DNA of 64,000 nucleotides, from positions 1 to 64,000 of the forward strand of contig NZ_RLII01000011.1 of assembly GCF_004102745.1 (NCBI RefSeq). The letters run 5' to 3'. A program made the translations under genes and the position numbers. Position 1 is the stretch's first letter. Every line of letters starts with the position of its first letter. Under the pieces are notes generated by a model. That model was not told where the DNA came from, made no database searches, and saw only the letters and a list, made by a program, of their open reading frames with translations. Below, in pieces: positions 23,760 through 33,165 of this stretch. This DNA is from Acetivibrio mesophilus (GTDB lineage: Bacteria > Bacillota > Clostridia > Acetivibrionales > Acetivibrionaceae).

Positions 23760-24566
23760 ATGGATAACAGACCAATAGGCGTTTTTGATTCGGGTTTAGG
23801 TGGTCTTACTGTATTAAAGGAGATAAAAACTTTATTGCCTCAGGAAAGTGTAGTATATTTCGGAGATAGCGGGAGAGCACCCTATGGTTCTAAGTCAAAA
23901 GAAACTGTAGTAAAATATACATTTCAGGACATCCGGTTTCTGCTGAACCAGGATATAAAGATGATTGTAATTGCATGTAACACTGCAAGCGCATGTAGCC
24001 TGGATCAGGTTAAGCATAGTTTTGATATTCCGATAGTAGAGGTTGTCGGACCCGGAGCGATGACTGCTGTCAGGGAGACAGTAAACAAGAAGATTGGGGT
24101 AATCGGTACTGTAGCAACGGTATCTAGCGGGGTTTATGAGAAGGCTATTTTAAGGCTCGATCCCGAAGTCGAAATCTATCAGAAGGCATGCCCATTGTTT
24201 GTACCTCTGGTTGAAGAGGGCTGGTGGGATAATGATATAGCCCTAAGGATTGTAGAGGAATATCTTCTGCCGTTGAAGGAAAAAAATATTGATACATTAG
24301 TTTTGGGATGTACCCACTATCCCCTTTTGCACAATACCATTTCAAAGGTAATGGGGGATGATGTTAAATTGGTCAGTTCAGCATTAGAAGTAGCAAAGGT
24401 AGTAAAGGAGATGATAAATGAAAATAATCTTATGAGAGACGAAAAAATAGCACCTGTATACAGGTATTATACCAGTGACAGTGTTTATAAGTTTGAATCT
24501 CTGGGCAATTCCATTTTGAATCATGAAATACATTCTGCTGAAAAGATTGATATTGAGAGATATTAG
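23760..24566 (+). CDS. murI: Glutamate racemase
   Basis: 268 aa, makes D-glutamate for peptidoglycan. Conserved segments: PIGVFDSGLGGLTVLKEI, YFGDSGRAPYGSKS, VIACNTASAC with the first catalytic Cys, VEVVGPGA, and VLGCTHYPLL with the second catalytic Cys. The ATG at 23760 follows GTTGGGGGA; the in-frame TTG at 23745 overlaps that site. Follows ddl in the same direction. Confidence 0.96.
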   Translation: MDNRPIGVFDSGLGGLTVLKEIKTLLPQESVVYFGDSGRAPYGSKSKETVVKYTFQDIRFLLNQDIKMIVIACNTASACSLDQVKHSFDIPIVEVVGPGAMTAVRETVNKKIGVIGTVATVSSGVYEKAILRLDPEVEIYQKACPLFVPLVEEGWWDNDIALRIVEEYLLPLKEKNIDTLVLGCTHYPLLHNTISKVMGDDVKLVSSALEVAKVVKEMINENNLMRDEKIAPVYRYYTSDSVYKFESLGNSILNHEIHSAEKIDIERY

Positions 24567-24650
24567 ATTTGCTAAAAAGTAGCTTAACAATTGAGAATAT
24601 TTTATGTATTAGAAGCAGGAAAGTATTTAAATATTTCTGGAGGGACAAAA

Positions 24651-24686
24651 ATGTTCCCCGACGAAAATGGAGGCGGTAAACTATGA
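24651..24686 (+). CDS. Tiny ORF coupled to the YwiB-like gene
   Basis: 11 codons (MFPDENGGGKL) with an excellent ribosome binding site TGGAGGG 6 nt before the ATG. Its TGA overlaps the next start codon as ATGA, so the downstream gene is translationally coupled. It could be a leader peptide or a remnant of an alternative start region. No homologue recognised. Confidence 0.4.
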   Translation: MFPDENGGGKL

Positions 24687-25150
24687 ATAAAAATGTTATT
24701 ATTTCAGTAAAAGGGATTCAGACTTCCGACAATAAGGATAAAAATGTACTGGAGCTTGTTACGGAAGGTAAATACTATAAAAAGGGCAATGCTTATTATG
24801 TGACATATAAGGAAAGTGAAGTGACGGGTATGGAGGGTACAACTACTACCCTCAAAATTTCCGACGGCATTGTGACATTGATGAGGTTTGGTACGGTCAA
24901 TACTCAGTTTATTTTCGAACAAGGACAAAAACACGTATCCTATTATGATACGCAGTACGGTACGTTTACCATGAAGGTTACTGCCCGTGCGGTTACTGTA
25001 AATGTTGATGACAAGGGTGGAGAAGTTAAGGTTGATTATAAACTTGAAATAGATGATAATAAAAGCGGAGAAAACGATTTTCATATGTTTATTAGAGAGG
25101 TAGGACAGTTAAATGACGAATGTAGTGGAGACTATAAAGAAGCAAATTGA
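24683..25150 (+). CDS. YwiB-like protein (DUF1934)
   Basis: 155 aa, a small calycin-like beta barrel family (DUF1934, YwiB of Bacillus) of unknown role, usually next to argS as here. Segments: VIISVKGIQTSDNKDKNVLELVTEGKYYKKGNAYYVTYKESEVTGMEGTTTTLKI, fitting the family's opening strands, and GTFTMKVTARAVTVNVDDKGGEVKVDYKLEID near the end. GGAGGCG precedes the ATG. It overlaps the argS start by 38 nt, indicating co-translation. Confidence 0.85.
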   Translation: MNKNVIISVKGIQTSDNKDKNVLELVTEGKYYKKGNAYYVTYKESEVTGMEGTTTTLKISDGIVTLMRFGTVNTQFIFEQGQKHVSYYDTQYGTFTMKVTARAVTVNVDDKGGEVKVDYKLEIDDNKSGENDFHMFIREVGQLNDECSGDYKEAN

Positions 25151-26807
25151 TGAAACAGTTAAAAACTCAATATTAAAGGCGGTTCAAAATGGAGAACTTC
25201 CCGAATTTACGGTAGAAGAGCTGATTATAGAGATTCCAAAGGAGAAGGGACATGGCGATTTTTCAACCAATATTGCCATGCAGGCGGCAAAAACGGTAAG
25301 AAAAGCCCCCAGACAGGTGGCAGAAATAATAATTAAAAATATGGACATTAGTAAGACATATATTGAGCGAGTTGAGATGGCAGGTCCCGGGTTTATCAAT
25401 TTTTTTCTTACGAATACATGGCTGTATGACGTTTTAAAAGTCATTCAAAAGGAGAAGGAGAACTATGGAAGGTTGGATATAGGCCGGGGACAGAAGGTTA
25501 TGGTTGAGTTTGTCAGTGCCAATCCTACCGGCCCTCTCCATATGGGCAATGCCAGAGGCGGAGCATTGGGAGATTGTATTGCCAGTGTTCTTGAGAAAGC
25601 CGGATATGATGTAACTAGGGAATTCTATGTTAACGATGCCGGAAATCAGATTGAGAAATTCGGTATTTCTCTTGAAGCTCGGTATATCCAGCTTTTGCAG
25701 GGTGAAGATGCCATAGAGTTTCCGGAGGACGGCTACCATGGCGAGGATATCATTGACCATATGAAGGCATATATTGAGGAAAATGGGGACAAGCTCCTTC
25801 ATGTTGACTGTGAAGAAAGGCGCAAAGCCCTTGTAGAATATGCTTTACCTAAAAATATTGAACGCATAAAAAATGGCCTTGAAAGCTACGGCGTTAAGTT
25901 CGATGTTTGGTTTTCGGAGCAGTCCTTGTATGACAACGGTGAAGTGCAGGAAACATTGGATATTCTTAAGGAAAACGGCTATACAATTGAAAAGGAAGGA
26001 GCCATCTGGTTTGAGGCTTCTGCTTTAGGTGCGGAGAAGGATGAGGTAATTGTCAGAAATAACGGGATTCCTACATATTTTGCAGCGGACATAGCTTATC
26101 ACCGCAACAAATTTTTAAAGCGTAAGTTTGACAGGGTAATAAACTTGTTGGGAGCAGACCACCATGGACATGCCGGGAGAATGAAATGTGCCGTAAAGTC
26201 CCTTGGAATTAATCCGGACAAGCTTGATATTGTGATATTTCAGTTGGTACGCCTTTACAGGAACGGTGAGATAGCTAGAATGTCCAAGAGGACAGGAAGA
26301 GCAATATCTTTAACCGACCTTTTGGAGGAAGTTGGAAGGGATGCTGCTAGGTTTTTCTTTAATACGAAAGCATCGGGTAATCACTTAGACTTTGATTTGG
26401 ACCTTGCAGTAAAAAAATCCAACGAAAATCCGGTTTATTATGTTCAGTATGCTCACGCAAGAAGCTGTAATATGCTAAAGCTTTTGGAAAGTGAAGGCTT
26501 TAAATTGCCGGAGGTTAGTTCTGCTGACCTGACACTGTTGAAAGCTCCTGAAGAAATTGAGCTAATGAAAAAGCTTTCCGAATATCCTGAGGAGATTAGA
26601 ATTTCCGCCCAGACTTTAGAACCGAGCAGGCTTACAAGATATGTTCATGATGTTGCATCGAGCTTCCATAGCTTCTACAATGCCTGCAGGGTAAAGGGTG
26701 AAGGTGAGGACTTAATGTATGCAAGAATGATACTTGTGGACAGTACAAGAATTGTTATTAAGAATGTACTTGAGTTATTGAGCATAACAGCACCCGACAA
26801 AATGTAG
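25113..26807 (+). CDS. argS: Arginyl-tRNA synthetase
   Basis: 564 aa, class I synthetase. N-terminal Add1 domain (residues 1-110), then the HIGH-type motif in FVSANPTGPLHMGNARGGALGD, the arginyl-specific FYVNDAGNQIEKFG, the catalytic LLGADHHGHAGRMKCAVKSLG, a KMSKS-type loop ARMSKRTGRAISLTDLLEEVG and the C-terminal DALR anticodon-binding domain (YVQYAHARSCNML ... VHDVASSFHSFYNACRV). It starts inside the end of the YwiB-like gene. A strong terminator follows. Confidence 0.98.
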   Translation: MTNVVETIKKQIDETVKNSILKAVQNGELPEFTVEELIIEIPKEKGHGDFSTNIAMQAAKTVRKAPRQVAEIIIKNMDISKTYIERVEMAGPGFINFFLTNTWLYDVLKVIQKEKENYGRLDIGRGQKVMVEFVSANPTGPLHMGNARGGALGDCIASVLEKAGYDVTREFYVNDAGNQIEKFGISLEARYIQLLQGEDAIEFPEDGYHGEDIIDHMKAYIEENGDKLLHVDCEERRKALVEYALPKNIERIKNGLESYGVKFDVWFSEQSLYDNGEVQETLDILKENGYTIEKEGAIWFEASALGAEKDEVIVRNNGIPTYFAADIAYHRNKFLKRKFDRVINLLGADHHGHAGRMKCAVKSLGINPDKLDIVIFQLVRLYRNGEIARMSKRTGRAISLTDLLEEVGRDAARFFFNTKASGNHLDFDLDLAVKKSNENPVYYVQYAHARSCNMLKLLESEGFKLPEVSSADLTLLKAPEEIELMKKLSEYPEEIRISAQTLEPSRLTRYVHDVASSFHSFYNACRVKGEGEDLMYARMILVDSTRIVIKNVLELLSITAPDKM

Positions 26808-26853
26808 AGTATTGAGGGATTGCGTAAGTCTTTATACGGATGGACAAGTCTGC

Positions 26854-26890
26854 AAAACCCGGTTCAAATGATATAATTTGGCCGGGTTTT
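26854..26890 (+). terminator. Rho-independent terminator of argS
   Basis: AAAACCCGG at 26854-26862 with CCGGGTTTT at 26882-26890, and an inner CAAAT/ATTTG extension. The tail is T-rich. Confidence 0.85.
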
Positions 26891-26965
26891 ATTATGTTTG
26901 CCTAATTCAATAGTGATATGATATAATTCCTATAAAAAACTATGCGTTGTAATGGAGAAGTTTTT

Positions 26966-27643
26966 ATGGTTGATTCAAAGCAAAAAAGCTACATAATCAA
27001 AGCTTTAATACCATACCTGATTGCATTCTATCTTTTTTGGGCTGTGTATTCTATATTCATCGAACCGATTATTGAAAAGGGCCCGTATCTTATCAATCTG
27101 GTTGGAGGTAATCTCATAAAGCTTGGAGCATGGACAGTACCTGTTTTGGTTCTGCTAAAATACCTTTTCAAGGAAGATCCCTGGGACTATATAAAGCTTA
27201 GAAAAAATAAATTGCGTGGTCTTGTGTACGGGTCTTTGTACGGAGTTGTAATTATTATATATGTTACTGTCAGCAGATTGCTGACAAATGGTACACTGCA
27301 ATTTAACCCCTTTTTCGAGCTGGATTCGTGGATAGGCGGAGTCTTGCTCGTAGGATTTACTGAGGAAATCGTATTCCGCGGATTTTTGTTGCAGAAGTTT
27401 GAAGAGGCAATGGGGTCAAAATATGCCAATGCAGTAACCGCCTTATTATTTCTGTTGATTCACTTTCCCAAGTGGTACGTAAATGGTAATTTATTTATAC
27501 CGGGATTCATGGTGAATTCCATAGCTTTTATTTTTCTTTTCAGCATCCTTATGGCGGTGTTATTAAAGAAAACAGACTCTTTATTGACATGTATACTTAT
27601 TCATTCTGCCAATAATTTTGCAATGTTTGCATTAGGAGCATAA
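26966..27643 (+). CDS. CPBP-family intramembrane metalloprotease
   Basis: 225 aa with about six helices. The CAAX-protease-like/ABI motifs are intact: FTEEIVFRGFLLQKFEE (motif 1, EExxxR), LLFLLIHFPKWY (His of motif 2) and CILIHSANNFAMFA (motif 3, HxxxN). Related proteins process prenylated substrates or protect against bacteriocins; the local substrate is unknown. The ATG at 26966 follows GGAGAAG; the in-frame ATG at 26942 lies upstream of it. It sits alone between argS and the MBL hydrolase. Confidence 0.88.
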   Translation: MVDSKQKSYIIKALIPYLIAFYLFWAVYSIFIEPIIEKGPYLINLVGGNLIKLGAWTVPVLVLLKYLFKEDPWDYIKLRKNKLRGLVYGSLYGVVIIIYVTVSRLLTNGTLQFNPFFELDSWIGGVLLVGFTEEIVFRGFLLQKFEEAMGSKYANAVTALLFLLIHFPKWYVNGNLFIPGFMVNSIAFIFLFSILMAVLLKKTDSLLTCILIHSANNFAMFALGA

Positions 27644-27742
27644 ATTTTGGTACAATGTTCAAAGAAATTCTATGCCATTAGACTGCGCAGCTTATAAAAT
27701 GGCAAGAATTAAAATACACATATGCTGCAAGGAGGAACAATT

Positions 27743-28378
27743 ATGAAGATTAAATGGCTGGGCCACGCATGCTTTCTCTTGACATCGGAAAAGGGGACTA
27801 GGGTGGTTACCGACCCGTTTGATGAAACTGTGGGATATAAGGTTGAGGAAATTGAAGCCGAAATAGTCTCTACAAGCCATGATCACTATGACCATAATAA
27901 TATTGGCATGGTTGTAGGTAATGCAAAGCACGTTATGGGAGCAGGAAAAATAAATATAGACGGGATTGATATAACTGGTGTGGAGTCTTTTCATGATGAA
28001 TGCGAAGGGGCCAAACGCGGGAAAAATGATATTTTCAAATTTACAATAGATGGAATCAGTGTTTGCCATCTGGGAGATTTGGGGCAAACCTTAAACAATG
28101 ACCAGCTTAGGCAAATCGGAAATGTGGATGTGCTAATGATACCGGTGGGTGGGGTCTATACAATTGATTATAAAGGCGCCATCGAGGTGATGAACCTTAT
28201 AAAGCCGTCAATAACCATTCCCATTCATTATAAGACACCGGCTCTTACCTTCGAGATAGACGGTGTAGAACCCTTCCTTTCTGCGACAGGTGGTAAACAT
28301 ATTTCAAAGCAGGAGATAGAGTTGAAAAAAGATGAAATTGGAAACTGGCCTAAGGTTATTGCCTTGGATTATGAGTAA
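27743..28378 (+). CDS. Metallo-beta-lactamase fold hydrolase (UPF0173 type)
   Basis: 211 aa. The UPF0173 metal-dependent hydrolase pattern is clear: MKIKWLGHACFLLTS at the start, then the zinc motif TSHDHYDHNN (HxHxDH variant, reading SHDHYDH), a later VCHLGDLGQTL and IPVGGVYTIDYKGA, and a final IPIHYKTPALTF. Substrate unknown. The ATG at 27743 follows AAGGAGG; an in-frame ATG at 27722 is before that site. Strong terminator downstream. Confidence 0.9.
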   Translation: MKIKWLGHACFLLTSEKGTRVVTDPFDETVGYKVEEIEAEIVSTSHDHYDHNNIGMVVGNAKHVMGAGKINIDGIDITGVESFHDECEGAKRGKNDIFKFTIDGISVCHLGDLGQTLNNDQLRQIGNVDVLMIPVGGVYTIDYKGAIEVMNLIKPSITIPIHYKTPALTFEIDGVEPFLSATGGKHISKQEIELKKDEIGNWPKVIALDYE

Positions 28379-28421
28379 GTTGGATATTATCTTGTAATAA
28401 TTTATTAATAATAAATATGCT

Positions 28422-28453
28422 AAAATTAGCCGATATAAAGTACGGCTAATTTT
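28422..28453 (+). terminator. Rho-independent terminator
   Basis: Perfect 11-bp stem AAAATTAGCCG (28422-28432) with CGGCTAATTTT (28443-28453), a 10-nt loop and a long T-run. It can also act on the opposite strand because of its A-rich left arm. Confidence 0.9.
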
Positions 28454-28545
28454 TTTTAGCTTTCAAGTTGAAGTGATATAGAATAGAAAAATCGGTTTTG
28501 TGGTTAATAGCTATTTTTGAATTCGAAGATGGTGGAGTGGTGAAT

Positions 28546-31500
28546 ATGGAGATGAAGTTTTTCAATAAACTAAAAATTAGAATTTCCTTAGTGGTAATAC
28601 TTTCATTTGTTTTGCCTTTTATCCTTAGTATCCCCCTACACGCTGAGGAAGAGCCGGAAAAGATATATTACGGGCTTAAAAATGCTTTGTCAGTTCTTGA
28701 CAATATTAATTTCACTGATGTCAGGAATTCGGGGACATGGGCAAAGGAAGCCATTTGTGAGGTGGCGGCGCTAGATATTGTAAAAGGCTATGGCAATAGG
28801 GTATTTGGCCGTACAAACAGCGTGACAAAGGAAGAGGCAATCGCCATTATTTACAGGGCGGCCGGCAGGGAAAGGGATGCGCAGTTGGCAGCTGAGGCTC
28901 TGGATACAGCCAGAAATGCTGAGGAAAAAAAGACTTATGCCCCAAGTATGTGGTCAGATGGATATTTGCAGCTTGCAGCCAGTGAAGGATTAATTAGCAA
29001 TGAGGATCTTGCCGATGCGTTCAATGCAGAACAAAGTGGACTTGGAACGGGGGCATTTTTGAGAGGAGCGCCTGCTCAAAGGCAGGAAGTGGCTTATTGG
29101 ATATCGAGGGTATTTGGCCTTGAGCCTGTTTACGGGCAAAAGAAGATCTTCAACAGCTTTCGAGATTGGTCCGGCGCAGATCCCTTAAAGATTCCGTACA
29201 TAGAAGCAGTTCTTGTTGAAAACATAATGAATGGCGAAGGGAACGGCTATTTTAGGCCTACTGGTTTTGTAACGAGAGAGCAAATCGCGCAGATAATAAA
29301 AAATGCAGATAATAGAATTCTTCCGCTTTTAGGCTATGAAAAGAGAATGGGTACCATTGAAGATATTCGCAAGGAATACGATTTTACAGGAAACGCCTAT
29401 GTATATATTAATACCTTCAATATAAGGAACAGCAATGGAAAGCTTCATAAGATCATTACCGAGTCTGTCGATAGTAGCCGGAGCGGATATAAAAATGAAC
29501 AGGGTGGGGCTGCAATCAGAAGGTCTGACACCGACATTGTTGTTTATAAGGATGGATGGGTAGGTACGAGCTCTCTATTAAAAGAGGGAGACAGAATAGA
29601 GTATATAACTGCGGCGGACGGCACGGTGAGGTATGTCCGGGTGATATTCGGCACATCGGATACGGAGTATGTTATTGCAAAAATAAAGGAAGTAAATTCT
29701 GAAGTCTCTACAATGAAGGTAGCAATAGGGTTTTATATTGAGTACCCGGACATTGATATAGACAGTATTAGCTTTGATTTCAGAAATGGTGATGGTGGAG
29801 TTGACACAACCTTTGTATACAGCAATATTGCAAAGGTGTTTATTGATGGTAAAGCAGCAGATATGACGGATATTGCACCGGGGATGGATGCGATTCTTAC
29901 CATAAAGGACGATATCATAACTGTAATAAATACCTTAGATCTAAGGCTAAAAGAGCAGGGTGTGGTAAGTGGTGTTGTAGAGGACAACAATCCTCACTTG
30001 GGCTATATAACTCTATATAATGAAGACGGTTTGCGTATAGATGGGTCCCTCAATAAAATAAAAACATACAACTATTCCAATCCGATGGACGTAACGGTAT
30101 ATAAAAATCATAATGCAGCAAAGCTTGAAGATATCGAAGGTGGTGATTCGGTGTACATGAAGCTTGACCAGAATGGAGCAATAGAGATTATAAGCGCTGT
30201 AGATAATTATATAGTAAAATATGGAAAGATTTTATCTATAAGGTCAGGCATTATAAACGTATCCTATGATGATGGCACACAGCAAATTCTTAATGTGGAC
30301 GAAAACATTCCGATTGTACGGGATAAAAAACTTGTGGATCTTGATGCTTTAAAGGATGGGGACAGGGTAAAACTGCTTTTGAACATTACGGACAAAAGTA
30401 CAACCCTCAAAAAGCTTACAATAGAAGGGGATGAGCATTTCATTGCAAACATCTACCGAGGTGTGGTATCGGCGGTGGATGATATCTCCAAAAAGATGGT
30501 GCTTCAGAACCTGGAAGTGTTTAATAATGGAAAATGGGAGAGAACCGAGCAAAAAGGCGTTACTACATTGAAAATGTCTGAGGATAATAAATTTGTTTAC
30601 AATGACAATATGGTGGATGTACGTCAGGTGAAGGAGCTTTTCACAGGCAGTTCTGCCTATATTGCCGTTGAGAAAGAATATGGCGGCAGTGAAAAAGCAG
30701 TATTGGTATCTGTAAAAAATTCCAAAGACACCGAGGCCCCTGTATTTAGCGATAGTATAATTACAAGTAGCGCCGGGAATAAAGGAGAGTTCACACTGGG
30801 CAAAGAGTACAGAAACATCTCCTATGGAAATGGGACAATCATTATAAAGGACAACCGACTGGTTACCGGTAGTAGCATAAATCTGGAGGATAAAGCGTAT
30901 ATTGTTGCAAACAGGAGCTATGATGACGGAAAATACTATGCTAGCGTAGTCCAGATAAACGAAAGAGTGGATTCGAACTTCTTTACGATATATCGCGGAA
31001 GGATATCAAATATAAATGAAAACAAGGACTTTACAGTAGAATCCTATTCGGAGCTTGAGGGAGTCAATTGGAAATACTACAACACTCCTCGGACCTTCAG
31101 GATTACATACGACACGCAAATTATAGATGATGAAGGGGTCGTAGGACAAAGGAACTTTACCGGCTACGGAGATTCAAGCTATAAGAACAGGACGGTATAT
31201 ATATTATCCAACGGTGCCGATGCTGTATTGATTAGTACCGCACCTTATGGTAATATCAATGCAAAGGGAGAAATTTATGAAATCATGGGAGAAAATGCCG
31301 ATGATTCTACGGCCGAAGAAGGTCAGAAGGAGCCCGATGGCTTTATACTCCGAAAGGCTAAGGTTTATGATGTCCAATCTCATACGTGGAAAGACATTAA
31401 AGACTTGGAGATTACCCTTCTGAAAAACAGCATTATACTGAAAAACAATAGCATTTTGAAACCGTCCGAGCTTAGAAAGGGTGACAACATAAGAATTATC

Positions 31501-31551
31501 AAGAAGGATAGTAATGAGACAGCAGATGCCTACATTATATTTGTTGAATAA
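28546..31551 (+). CDS. Large SLH-domain cell-surface protein
   Basis: About 1001 aa. Signal peptide (helix near residues 12-32, LSIPLHA). SLH-like repeats lie at about 45-100 (INFTDVRNSGTWAKEAICEVAALDIVKGYGNRVFG), about 130-185 (SMWSDGYLQLAASEGLISNEDLA) and about 205-260 (FRDWSGADPLKIPYIEAVLVENIMNGEGNGYFRPTGFVTREQIAQII), which would bind pyruvylated cell-wall polymer. The remaining 740 residues are beta-rich with recurring units such as DGDRVKLLLNI and KGDNIRII, consistent with a stack of small beta barrels. Start 28546 is chosen for GGTGGAGTGGTGA upstream. It is followed 29 nt later by another SLH gene. Confidence 0.88.
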   Translation: MEMKFFNKLKIRISLVVILSFVLPFILSIPLHAEEEPEKIYYGLKNALSVLDNINFTDVRNSGTWAKEAICEVAALDIVKGYGNRVFGRTNSVTKEEAIAIIYRAAGRERDAQLAAEALDTARNAEEKKTYAPSMWSDGYLQLAASEGLISNEDLADAFNAEQSGLGTGAFLRGAPAQRQEVAYWISRVFGLEPVYGQKKIFNSFRDWSGADPLKIPYIEAVLVENIMNGEGNGYFRPTGFVTREQIAQIIKNADNRILPLLGYEKRMGTIEDIRKEYDFTGNAYVYINTFNIRNSNGKLHKIITESVDSSRSGYKNEQGGAAIRRSDTDIVVYKDGWVGTSSLLKEGDRIEYITAADGTVRYVRVIFGTSDTEYVIAKIKEVNSEVSTMKVAIGFYIEYPDIDIDSISFDFRNGDGGVDTTFVYSNIAKVFIDGKAADMTDIAPGMDAILTIKDDIITVINTLDLRLKEQGVVSGVVEDNNPHLGYITLYNEDGLRIDGSLNKIKTYNYSNPMDVTVYKNHNAAKLEDIEGGDSVYMKLDQNGAIEIISAVDNYIVKYGKILSIRSGIINVSYDDGTQQILNVDENIPIVRDKKLVDLDALKDGDRVKLLLNITDKSTTLKKLTIEGDEHFIANIYRGVVSAVDDISKKMVLQNLEVFNNGKWERTEQKGVTTLKMSEDNKFVYNDNMVDVRQVKELFTGSSAYIAVEKEYGGSEKAVLVSVKNSKDTEAPVFSDSIITSSAGNKGEFTLGKEYRNISYGNGTIIIKDNRLVTGSSINLEDKAYIVANRSYDDGKYYASVVQINERVDSNFFTIYRGRISNINENKDFTVESYSELEGVNWKYYNTPRTFRITYDTQIIDDEGVVGQRNFTGYGDSSYKNRTVYILSNGADAVLISTAPYGNINAKGEIYEIMGENADDSTAEEGQKEPDGFILRKAKVYDVQSHTWKDIKDLEITLLKNSIILKNNSILKPSELRKGDNIRIIKKDSNETADAYIIFVE

Positions 31552-31580
31552 TATTTTTTAGCTTTCGGAGGCGAAGCAGT

Positions 31581-33128
31581 ATGATGAAAAGGGGATTGGC
31601 ATTTATTACAGCTATACTTATAATTGTGTTTATAATCGGTGGAGTGCAGGTATCTGCAAGAGAAGGAGACAGTGGATACGAAGGAGGTATCTCCAGCGGA
31701 GAAGCAGCAGGCAAGACCTCGTTTGAGTATAAAGAGGTGTGCTTTATAACCGGTGAACCCGTGGTGTTTGAGGGAACTCTGACCATAAAAAAGACATTGA
31801 AGCAGGATAAAACAACCGGGAAGAATGTAATCACATCAAATTATACATACAACCTTAAGAGTCTTGAAAAAAATGCGACTCTGACAAGATTTCTGTCATA
31901 TAACACGACTCTTACAGAAAAGGAAAACGGTCAGATTATTGAAGAGACGGGGTTTGGAGGCAGATGCACCGAAGTGGTGAAAATCGGTTCCACCACTTAT
32001 ACTCTGGAAAATTATGATTTTACAAAGACCAACATAAAGGATACGAAGCCGGCGGTGGATTATTTTGCCGGGAATTTGTGGGGAAGGAAGACATACCGGA
32101 CCGGTACCGGAACAAACAGCGGAGAAGTTACCGTTGAGATATCCGGTGATTATTATGGATATAACCAGTTCTGGGGAACAGTTGAAACCCAAGTAATAAA
32201 TTATGTAATAGAAAGTCAGAAAAAAAGTGACGGATTAATAGACCGATGGGGAGGAACTGCGAGTGTAAGTATTTCGTCCTCAACAACAAAGAAGATTGAT
32301 TATGTTGAGAACAAACCGGATATCATAAGCTTCGAGGGCGGCTTTGTTGAGAGCCAGTACAATAACAGCATACTGCAGTATACGGCAAAGCTTCCGGAGT
32401 TTGATCATCAGGGAGTGTCTACCGACAGAATGATTGAGACTAGGGACAGCCTTATGATTGAAAGCTTTCCGATGAGCAGGAGGCTTTTGGTACCGGAGCT
32501 AAACCATTTGAGAGGTCACTGGGCTGAAAATGATATTAAGGCACTGTACAGCTTGGAAATATTCAAGGAGAACCCGGCGGATTTTGACCCTCAGGAGATT
32601 ATGACGAGAGCTGAGTTTGCCGATGCCATAGTACTCGCTGCCAGTCAAGTCCCGAAAGACTCATTGCTTGTTGAATCAAAAACCACCAAAAAGTCTGTTA
32701 ATACCAAAGAGGAGATACTCTCTCCCTTTACCGATGTATCAACACAAAGCAAATATTTTGAAAGTATAAACAGTGCATATAAAAGGGGCATGATAAGCGG
32801 AAGAGGGGACAAAACTTTTGCTCCGGAGGATTATCTTACTACAGCGGATGCCATTACCATATTAATAAAGACTCTCGGACTTGAGGGGCTTGCTCCTTCA
32901 AGCGGAGCAGTGACGGTATTTAGGGATAGTGACGATATTCCAAGGTATGCAAAAAATTCAGTCTATGTTGCCCAAAGAATTGGTCTTGTGATGGGAGATG
33001 ATAAGGGTTATCTAAAGCCCAATGAGTATATTTCAAAAGCCAGGGCAGCGGTAATTATCAATAATTTTATAGATTATATGAGAAATGATTTAAAAAAGGA
33101 TTATAGGGAAAGAATAGTAAATTATTAA
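31581..33128 (+). CDS. SLH-domain secreted protein
   Basis: 515 aa. Signal peptide ends near VSARE. The middle (about residues 45-300) is an uncharacterised beta-rich region (VCFITGEPVVFEGTLTI, NYTYNLKSLEKNATLTRFLSY). Three SLH repeats are at the C-terminus: LRGHWAENDIKALYSLEIF...MTRAEFADAI, FTDVSTQSKYFESINSAYKRGMISGRGDKTFAPED and FRDSDDIPRYAKNSVYVAQRIGLVMGDDKGYLKPNEYISKARAAVII. The first keeps the canonical HWAE form. CGGAGGCG precedes the ATG. In a row with the previous SLH gene and the protease, probably one transcript. Confidence 0.9.
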   Translation: MMKRGLAFITAILIIVFIIGGVQVSAREGDSGYEGGISSGEAAGKTSFEYKEVCFITGEPVVFEGTLTIKKTLKQDKTTGKNVITSNYTYNLKSLEKNATLTRFLSYNTTLTEKENGQIIEETGFGGRCTEVVKIGSTTYTLENYDFTKTNIKDTKPAVDYFAGNLWGRKTYRTGTGTNSGEVTVEISGDYYGYNQFWGTVETQVINYVIESQKKSDGLIDRWGGTASVSISSSTTKKIDYVENKPDIISFEGGFVESQYNNSILQYTAKLPEFDHQGVSTDRMIETRDSLMIESFPMSRRLLVPELNHLRGHWAENDIKALYSLEIFKENPADFDPQEIMTRAEFADAIVLAASQVPKDSLLVESKTTKKSVNTKEEILSPFTDVSTQSKYFESINSAYKRGMISGRGDKTFAPEDYLTTADAITILIKTLGLEGLAPSSGAVTVFRDSDDIPRYAKNSVYVAQRIGLVMGDDKGYLKPNEYISKARAAVIINNFIDYMRNDLKKDYRERIVNY

Positions 33129-33165
33129 GTGCTGATAAATAGCATCAAAGAAAAGGGGAATAAAT

